Below are positions 56,897-64,000 of a DNA stretch of 64,000 nt, in pieces; positions within the stretch are counted from its first letter, which is position 1; every line of letters begins with the position of its first letter. The position numbers and the translations under genes are program-made. Location of the stretch: assembly GCA_022828595.1 (NCBI GenBank), contig JAKGHH010000008.1:7677728-7741727 (forward strand), written 5' to 3'. The notes under the pieces are model-generated. The model was not told the origin of the DNA. It searched no databases and saw nothing but the letters and a program-made list of their open reading frames with translations. This DNA is from Nelumbo lutea (Eukaryota; Streptophyta; Magnoliopsida; Proteales; Nelumbonaceae).

Positions 56897-57103
56897 TATA
56901 AAAAGCTAAGTTCTCATCCTACCAAAGCTAAGTTCTCATCTTGCCAAAACTAAGTCCTCACTTTTAGAAATTGAAGCTACCGCTTTATAGTTTACATTTT
57001 TTATGAACTCAGAGACTATGCAGGGAGCTAACGGACTAAGTATCTCTACCAACCTTACTTTCAATTCAGGTAATGCCACATCAGTCCTCTCCGCAAGGTC
57101 CCC

Positions 57104-57673
57104 CTACAAAGATGAGCTCTTCATGGCTTCCACGGGAGTTGGCGGCCAACTGACTACATAGGCGCCCTTACTGGTTGAGCCTTCCAAGGCTCCCGTGTGA
57201 GCTGGCAGCCTAAAGTTAGTGGTGTTGCCCCCGAAGGTCGAGCCCCTAGTAGCTTCTTGTAGGAGTAGGTGATCGGCATTACGAAGCTGATGCAGGCCAA
57301 GCCTACGGGCCACCTCACTACTTAAGACCCGGTTGCCTCTCCGACACGGGCAAAAGTCAAAAAAGAGTAGACTATGAGTTGCTCCCAAAAGCCTACGGGC
57401 CACATTACTGCTTAAGACCCGGTCGCCTCTCCAGTACGGGCAAAAGTCAAAAAAGAGTAGACTACGAGTCGCTCCCAAAAGCCTACGGGCCACATTACTG
57501 CTTAAGACCCGGTCGCCTCTTCGGCACGGGCAAAAGTCAAAAAAGAGTAGACTACGAGTCACTCCCAAAAGCCTACGGGCCACATTACTGCTTAAGACCC
57601 GGTCGCCTCTCCGGCACGGGCAAAAGTCAAAAAAGAATAGACTACGAGTCACTCCCAAAAGCCTACGGGCCAC
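57104..57673 (-). CDS. Antisense frame over the 90-bp array, copy 2 (doubtful)
   Basis: 189 codons with the same 30-residue repeat and the same GLHQLRNADHLLLQ...KSSSL tail as 8384-9208. See that entry for the reasons to doubt it. On the opposite strand the array is open too (57379-57858, KAYGPHYCLRPGRL repeats), as expected for a period divisible by three. Confidence 0.15.
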   Translation of the reverse strand: MARRLLGVTRSLFFFDFCPCRRGDRVLSSNVARRLLGVTRSLLFFDFCPCRRGDRVLSSNVARRLLGATRSLLFFDFCPYWRGDRVLSSNVARRLLGATHSLLFFDFCPCRRGNRVLSSEVARRLGLHQLRNADHLLLQEATRGSTFGGNTTNFRLPAHTGALEGSTSKGAYVVSWPPTPVEAMKSSSL

Positions 57674-57865
57674 ATTACTGCTTAAGACTCGGTCGCCTCT
57701 CCGGCACGAGCAAAAGTCAAAAAAAGAGATTGACTACGAGTCGCTCCCAAAAGCCTATGGGCCACATTACTGCTCAAGACCCGGTCGCCTCTCCGGCACG
57801 GGCAAAGTCAAAAAAGAATAGACTACGAGTCGCTCCCAAAGCCTACGGGCCATACTAGTAATTGG
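57300..57865. repeat. 90-bp tandem array in the interior of copy 2
   Basis: About six units with GCCTACGGGCCACATTACTG and CTTAAGACCCGGTCGCCTCT. Some units carry single-base insertions or deletions (near 57720 and 57807). One fewer unit than copy 1. Confidence 0.95.
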
Positions 57866-57937
57866 ATCAGCACTTACTAGCTCATCGACTTACGGGCCAA
57901 AAGAAATCTACTCCCTTCGCTGAGTTACTATCAGATC

Positions 57938-57953
57938 GGGAGTGGGGGGCTAT
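57938..57953 (+). other. Polypurine tract of copy 2
   Basis: GGGAGTGGGGGGCTAT directly before the 3' LTR start; the same string as in copy 1. Confidence 0.75.
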
Positions 57954-58608
57954 TGATGAGGGCAGATTTGGCCCTCCAGTAAAATTGTGACACGTGGCAC
58001 CTCATGACAACTAGGAAAGCACCCAACCAACAAACTTACGAAGTTGGTGACCCACCCGGGCACCAGTCTGGCCGGCCTGGCGCGACCTGCGCGCGGCCTG
58101 ACGCACGCCTGCGCGACCTGCGCGCGCAACCTGACGCACGCCTGCGCGACCTGCGCGCGCCTGCGCGACGTGCGCAAACTGCGCGCGGCCTAGCGCGCGG
58201 CCTGCGCGAACTGCGCACGGTGTGCGCGAACTGCACGGCGCGCGCGCGGTTTGCGCGACCTGGCCGACCTGGACCAGCCTAGCGCATGATCCGGCCAAGG
58301 CGCCAGCTTGACGACCTGATCTAGACATTGACCCGCCGACTGACACAGGCGCCAGCTTGACGACCTGATCTAGGCACTGTCCCGCCGACTGACACAGGCG
58401 CCGACCTGACGACCTGGCCTAGACACTGACCCGTCGACTGACGCAGGCACCCCTCTGACAACCCGACCCAGGCGCCGACCTGGCCGCCTGACACAAGCGC
58501 CAGCCTGACGAACTCGAGGAGTTCACCACCATACCCTGGTTCTGACAGGATGCGACGAGTCTTACCGTTTGGAGGCTTTTCACCCACCTAACCCGCGAGG
58601 ACTCCGGT

Positions 58609-58616
58609 ATATAAAG
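58609..58616 (+). promoter_or_regulatory. LTR TATA box (copy 2)
   Basis: TATATAAA in CCGGTATATAAAGACC, conserved with both LTRs of copy 1. Confidence 0.65.
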
Positions 58617-59104
58617 ACCTCACCCCCCAAAGGGGAAGGGGATGGAAAAGAAAGGGAAGTAACCCTGCTCTCTAGCTCTCTCATATTATCTTCAAAGCTC
58701 TCTACAATAAGAGTGCTAACTTAAGCATTGGAGAGCCCCCACCGGAAAAGTACCCCCGGGACCTCTGATTCAGTTCTCACAGGTCCTTCATCTCCCGCCG
58801 CCTACGAAGAGGAGGAAACGATGCAGTTCTTGGAAGTCCCTCAACTCCCGCCACCTACAAAGAGGAGGAAAAGATGGAGTTCTCGCAGGTCCCTCAACTC
58901 CCGCCACCTACAAAGAGGAGGAAAAGATGGAGTTCTCGCAGGTCTCTCAGCTCCCACCACCTACAAAGAGGAGGAAAAGATGAAGTTCTCGCAGGTCCCT
59001 CATCTCCCGCAGCCTACAAAGGAAAGAAGACCACCTCATGCTGAGGGCAGTCGGATTGCGCCGCACCAGGGAGCTCCAACATTCTCTAAGGCATCGACCG
59101 CCTA

Positions 59105-59810
59105 GTAAGGAGTTCGCCAAGCAGTTCGCCCCCAAGCAGTTCGCCACCAGGGAGTCCGCCACCAGGCAGTTCGCCACTAGGCAGTTCGCCACCAGGCAGT
59201 TCGCCACTAGGGAGTTCGCCACCAGGCAGTTCGCCCCCAGGCAGTTCGCCACCAAGGCAATTCGCCCCCAGGCAGTTCGCCACCAGGCAGTTCGCCCCCA
59301 GACAGTTCGCCCCTAGGCAGTTCGCCCCCAGGCAGTTCACCCCCAGGTAGTTCGCCACCAAGGCAGTTCGCCCCCAGGCGGTTCGCCACCAAGGCAGTTT
59401 GCCCCTAGGCAGTTCGCCCCAAGGCAGTTCGCCACCAGGCAGTTCGCCACCAGGCAGTTCGCCCCAAGGCAGTTCGCCCCAAGGGAGTTCGCCACCAGGC
59501 AGTTCGCCCCAAGGCAGTTCGCCCCCAGGCAGTTTGCCACCAAGGCAGTTCGCCCCCAGGCAGTTCGCCACCAGGAAGTTTGCCACCAGGCAGTTCGCCA
59601 CCAAGGTAGTTCGCCCTTAGGCAGTTCGCCACCAAGGCAGTTCGCCCCCAGGCAGTTCACCACCAGGGAGTTCACCACCAGGCAGTTCGCCACCAAGGCA
59701 GTTCGCCACCAGGCTGTTCGCCACCAAGGCAGTTCCCCACCAAGCAGTTAGTTACCAAGCAGTTCTCCCCCAGGGAGTTCACCACCAAGTAGCTCGTCAC
59801 TAAGGCACGC
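59105..59810. repeat. 15-bp minisatellite in LTR (copy 2)
   Basis: About 45 units of GGCAGTTCGCCACCA and its CCCCCA variant, the reverse complement of the arrays at 6.5-7.2 and 9.5-10.2 kb. Confidence 0.95.
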
Positions 59811-59894
59811 CACCACCGGGTCGAATAACGAGGTACTTTGCCAAAAAAATTTACATCACAAAACATTGGTACGTAGCCGAAAACGGTTACATCA

Positions 59895-61206
59895 GTACCA
59901 ATGTTGTTGCTGCCACATAGGTGGATTTTAATGTCGCGTTAGTATATAGTTGCTAGTAACAGTAGAAAAAATGAGAAAACATCAAATAAGGGCTTTTTCT
60001 TAGACCATACCCCTTCCAATTTTCAAGATGTGGTCCAAAAAATGTTTTTTTCTTTTTCTTTCTTTTTTTTGAAAAAATGGCTAATCAAACATCAAGAATT
60101 TTCTGAAAAAAAAAAAAAAAGGATTTCAGACATGATGCTGATATGGTACCATTATTGATGCTAAAACCTATTGTGATAATATTTGGTTCTATGGCCATTT
60201 ACTTCAAACTAGTGTCATGTCATCACTATATAGGCATTGGAGGAAACACTATGATTTTCTTGATTTGTATGAAAACCAATTGTTGAGTAAAATACCATTT
60301 TTAATGTTTCTCCCAATATCTACTTGTTTATATACTGTTGAATTTATGTGGCGCTTAATGACACCTACCTATCAAGCAACACTGAATAAATGTTCATCAA
60401 TCACTTTCATTTTTCAAACCACAGTACCAAACAGCCCCTATAGGGTTGATGACTTGATGTTACAATGAGATTGACCCGTGCATGGACAATGGGACCATGT
60501 TAGTGTCCCAACCTCGTTGTCCACATTATGATTAATTAATTAATTAAAGTATGGGTAATGAGTGGACCCGTGCTTGTCCATTCTTCAAGCCTGATGGTAT
60601 TTGGCGTGAGGTGTTATGTTACAGAATCAAAACCTTCTCAGGTACCACACCTAACAGCAGACCAAACTATCTGTAAAAGTTTTGCTAGAATAAACCGTTT
60701 CTGATGCTTGCAAGCATGCTTACTATCCTCTCTAGAGTCTAGTCCTTTTCTTAGTTATTTAGCATATTCTTTACTTAACTACCTTAGAATAGAAAAGAAA
60801 GAGGGGATCTATTCTAATATATATGGAGACCGAGGCTCCTGAAAAAGAGAGGGTTTTAAACTTGTGGACAAGATTAATTAAAGCAACAAATTGAAAAGGG
60901 AGAGACAATTAAATCTGTTTTGTGATCAACACTGAGGGCAGAACTCTGCAAAATGTTAGCCTGGCAATGCTTATGCTTTATCCACAAAGGCTGAAGTCGA
61001 CATGTCTAGGGCAAACTCCCTCTCCTCTATATGATTTCACTGGATATCAAGAAGAAAGTTGGGGACACAACACTTTGCATCCATTTTGCTTCTTTGTATA
61101 ACCGGAACCTGATTGGGCCGGGCTGGACTTCAATACGTCATAGGCTCACAGCAATTTGATTCTTCTGCTGTCGCAGAAATTCTTCTCTCCATGAATGTCC
61201 CTAGTT
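59895..61206. other. Intergenic, no supported gene
   Basis: AT-rich; T- and A-rich runs at 60045-60070 and 60105-60121. No gene recognised. Confidence 0.45.
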
Positions 61207-61357
61207 CATGGTTTTGAAAACTGGACCGGATTGGTTGGTTCTGGAACCAGTTATGGATCAGGTTTTGAACCTCAAGACCAACCATTTGATCGAACTGTTT
61301 GACCCAAAAACCAATGGTCAAAATGGTTTTACTTCTGATCCGATCTTTAAAACCATG
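61207..61357. repeat. Small foldback element (151 bp)
   Basis: CATGGTTTTGAAAACTGGAC at the left and GATCCGATCTTTAAAACCAT at the right are imperfect inverted repeats; the interior has several GGTT/AACC pairs. Probably a MITE. Confidence 0.4.
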
Positions 61358-64000
61358 CCCTACTTAATGGGGTGAGTTCAATATCACTTAGATGTTGATA
61401 TGACCTAGGTATCCAAATTATGATCTTTCCCTCAACTTTATGTTTCTCTTACTTTCTATTAACCAAACACAGCTTTAAATCCATGATATATAGGCAGAAA
61501 ATGCAATTGCCAAAACAAGAAACACATTACTCCCTTTTAACTCATTGAGTGCACGTTAAGGGTTATATATTTGCAGGTATAAGAGGAGGGAGAGGATCTT
61601 CTACACTAATTTGTATATGCAATTTTACATGCACTTCCATTCAGTTTGTCACAAATATCCTTATTACATGTGTGTAAATCATTACTCTCAATCATACGGG
61701 ATCAGCTAGCTATACATGAATCCTATTTTGCCATTCCATTTTGTTTAATGCCATATCGATCGTTAATTTATGATTGCCTAAATCATTTCTTAGTATTTCA
61801 ATTCAAATCCTTTTTGGTCTATTCCTGGTTCTGGCCTTCTATATATGTTAGCCCCAGACCCTCCAACTTGTAATCTATCACTTTCTCTTACTGGTGTTAT
61901 AGTGACTTTTTATATATGCATGCGATTGAATTATCTAAGTCTATTCTTCTGATTTTATCACTTATTAGAACTATTCCTAAGTTACTTTGAATGATTTAAT
62001 TTCTAACTCTATCATTTCAATTCTTTCCACTCATATATCTTAAACACATGCATTTCCATCCCACTCATTTTTTAACATGTTTCTTAATTATCCAATACTT
62101 TTTTCCCCACATACAGTGTTACTAGCCTTACAATCATTTTATAAAATAATTTTCTTTTGATCCAAGTGGTATTCACCTATCACACAAGACTCCCGATTCA
62201 CCCTTTGATGCCCATCTGACTCTAATTCTATGAGTGACATCCTCGGTCTCTCACTCCATTGTTATGAATTATTATCTTACCAACTGGTTAATACCTATTT
62301 ATATGGTGTCAATTATAATAATATTTCTAGCCAAACCTACAAATTTTTAGCCTTGGCCTGATTTTGTGTTGAGGCCCAGCAATAGGTGTTGGGATTTGAG
62401 ACTTGGGAAGAGGGCTGCAAACAGCATTGGATTGTTCCATTCCGAATTTGGTTTCGATTCCATTAGAGATGATCCAAATTCAATCCATTGATAATTGGAC
62501 CAAATATGGATTTACCCCTGATTAGGGGTGCAATAACCAAGGGAGAACACAGCGTAGTAGCCACCGTCAGTCATTGTATGTACGCAAGAGAGGGAAGATG
62601 TATGGCTTTCCCTCCATCGGGCAGCTCCCTTCTCGTCTTCTTTTCCACTTTTCTACGAAAACCACTTCGGGAAAAAAAAATCTGAAAAAGGGTTAGTCTA
62701 ATAGTTGCACTACATCCTTGTTTTCTCCTTACCCAACCTTTTCCTTCTTCCCTAGGATGCTTTCCAATTTCTCACAGATAAACAAGAGAAACGGTGCACG
62801 GGTTCTCAATTTCAAGGCAAAATCCCTTGAGAGAATCAGGAAAGGACAATCAAGTACGTCAGTTCTTTGATTTTTGGTTACTCGAAGCAACTAAGCTCCA
62901 TTTTGCTTCTGGTTTTCTCTTTTTATTTTGTTTTGGGGTAATATGACACCATATATGTTAAATGGTGTTTTTTAATGTATGATATCGAAAGAGGTATGAC
63001 CAAAACAAAGCACTCCATAAGTTTTGATGAAAATCACATGATTGGTCATTTCTTTTTTTTATACTAGTTGATTTGTTGTAAGCTTTTTCAATATCACGTT
63101 TTCCTTGTATCGTAGTCGAACCCTCTTTTCCATGGGGCTCCTTAGCTGTTGGTTATTGATTTACGGATTCCTTGTTTCGGCCATTTGATTTGATGTTTGG
63201 ACCCATTGCTGAAATCCAAGTTAATGTTGTGTGTGTATAGGATGTAACATAAATTCCATCTACGAGAGACCTCCAATAAAACCAACTCATACAATAACCC
63301 GTAACCCATTACACCCGTATCATACCTGATTTATCATGATTCTCTCTCACTCCTAACTGATTCATAAATAAGGAACAAACTAATAACAATTTTCACAAAT
63401 GGGCCCACGTGGCTCTCTACTACATGCATGGCCAAACTTCTAAGGGAAAACACCCACTAACTTATTCTTCCAATTTAAATCACATTCAATAAGTGGGCCC
63501 ATTAATAGACCCATTTGTTAGGCACATAACAAATTAACAATGTGTGTGTGAGAGAAAGAGAAATCTGAACTATTGTTTACATACAATTTTTTTTTATAGA
63601 TAGTGGAAATTTTGATTCTCTTAGGCTGTGATTATAGTCAATTGTACTTTTCAAAATTGTGCATTAATCCTCGATCAAGCTTTGATGTTCCATGAAGGTT
63701 GAAGGCTTCCAATGACTAATAGTGCATTTAATGTTCTTGAACCGTAATGTGCGCTTCATGAACTGCCCAAGCTTCTCCTTCATGGATGTTACATCAGCCT
63801 ATATATTTAATAATTTGTTAATTATTAAATATCTTAATAATTTATTTTTAATTTATAAATTTATATTTTTTTATTTTATTCTTATTTTTAATAAATTATT
63901 TCTTATTTTTTATAATTTACCCATATTTTTCAATATTATTTTGAATTTAATAAATTATTTTTTAGGAAATAGTGGAAATTGAACTCAAAATTACCAAATA
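61358..64000. other. Intergenic, no supported gene
   Basis: AT-rich. At about 61700-61760 a block (CATGAATCCTATTTTGCCAT) matches the RTE-like end at 3975-4015. The last 180 bases are almost pure A/T. No gene recognised. Confidence 0.4.

Larger units (their letters stand above)
56645..59894 (+). mobile_element. Second copy of the tandem-array retrotransposon, 5' LTR truncated
   Basis: Opposite orientation to copy 1. Only the last 200 bp or so of the 5' LTR remain (to 56871), then the primer-binding site (56872-56896), a roughly 1.05-kb interior with the 90-bp array, the purine tract and a full 3' LTR (57954-59894). The 5' LTR remnant also lacks about 55 bp that the 3' LTR has between GGGTCGA and AAAACGGTTACATCA. 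GTACC follows the right end, but its partner is lost. Confidence 0.88.
57954..59894 (+). repeat. 3' LTR of copy 2 (1941 bp)
   Basis: TGATGAGGGCAG to GGTTACATCA. Block order: GC-rich U3 array (about 58050-58510), TATATAAA at 58609-58616, 53-bp array (58770-59030), 15-bp array (59105-59810), end. Confidence 0.9.

Noticed and set aside
57950..58587. Arg/Ala-rich frames in the GC-rich U3 block, also at 7927-8187 and 10961-11213
   Set aside because: Low-complexity GC repeats in LTR U3, upstream of the TATA box; no domain.

Overview
The window looks like nuclear DNA of a flowering plant with a repeat-rich genome. The evidence is two intron-containing plant genes with GT-AG junctions, decayed plant genes, and plant-type LTR retrotransposons, L1 and RTE LINEs, hAT, Mutator and Tourist elements. 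I cannot name the species. Only two host genes look intact. One is an acid phosphatase of the vegetative-storage-protein/HAD class (minus strand, three exons, 29224-28205). The other is a DUF1005 protein (minus strand, two exons, 49569-47274). A class-3-lipase-like gene at the left edge and a SAUR-like gene at 18.0-18.3 kb are broken copies.

Layout. 0-6.4 kb: lipase pseudogene, a patch rich in GGCGGT/ACCGCC motifs, RTE-LINE ends, and one copy of a 335-bp dispersed repeat whose partner is at 17.4 kb. 6.4-11.25 kb: a complete non-autonomous LTR retrotransposon, inverted, with an ATAAC target-site duplication, built largely of tandem arrays. 11.3-19.4 kb: L1-like LINE debris, a degenerate tandem repeat, the SAUR fragment, and the 3' end of a Ty1/copia element. 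19.4-28.2 kb: AT-rich intergenic DNA with several MITEs, including a 550-bp foldback with a 9-bp duplication. 28.2-29.2 kb: the phosphatase gene. 30.7-34.6 kb: the 5' LTR, gag, protease and start of RT of a Ty3/gypsy element of the Tat/Athila type. 37.2-46.2 kb: one L1 LINE on the minus strand, split by three later insertions (a Tourist MITE, a Ty1/copia element and a hAT-like element); the hAT-like element itself carries a solo gypsy LTR. 47.3-49.6 kb: the DUF1005 gene. 56.6-59.9 kb: a second, forward copy of the tandem-array retrotransposon with most of its 5' LTR missing. The rest is gene-poor.

The most unusual item is the tandem-array retrotransposon family. Its LTR holds a GC-rich U3 array, a TATA box, a 53-bp array and a 15-bp array; its short interior holds a 90-bp array. 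Its LTR start, primer-binding site and purine tract resemble those of the gypsy element at 30.7 kb, so a gypsy relative may supply its replication proteins. The second item for follow-up is a pair of related long hairpins, one of them inside the DUF1005 intron. All calls come from reading the sequence; no database search was run.
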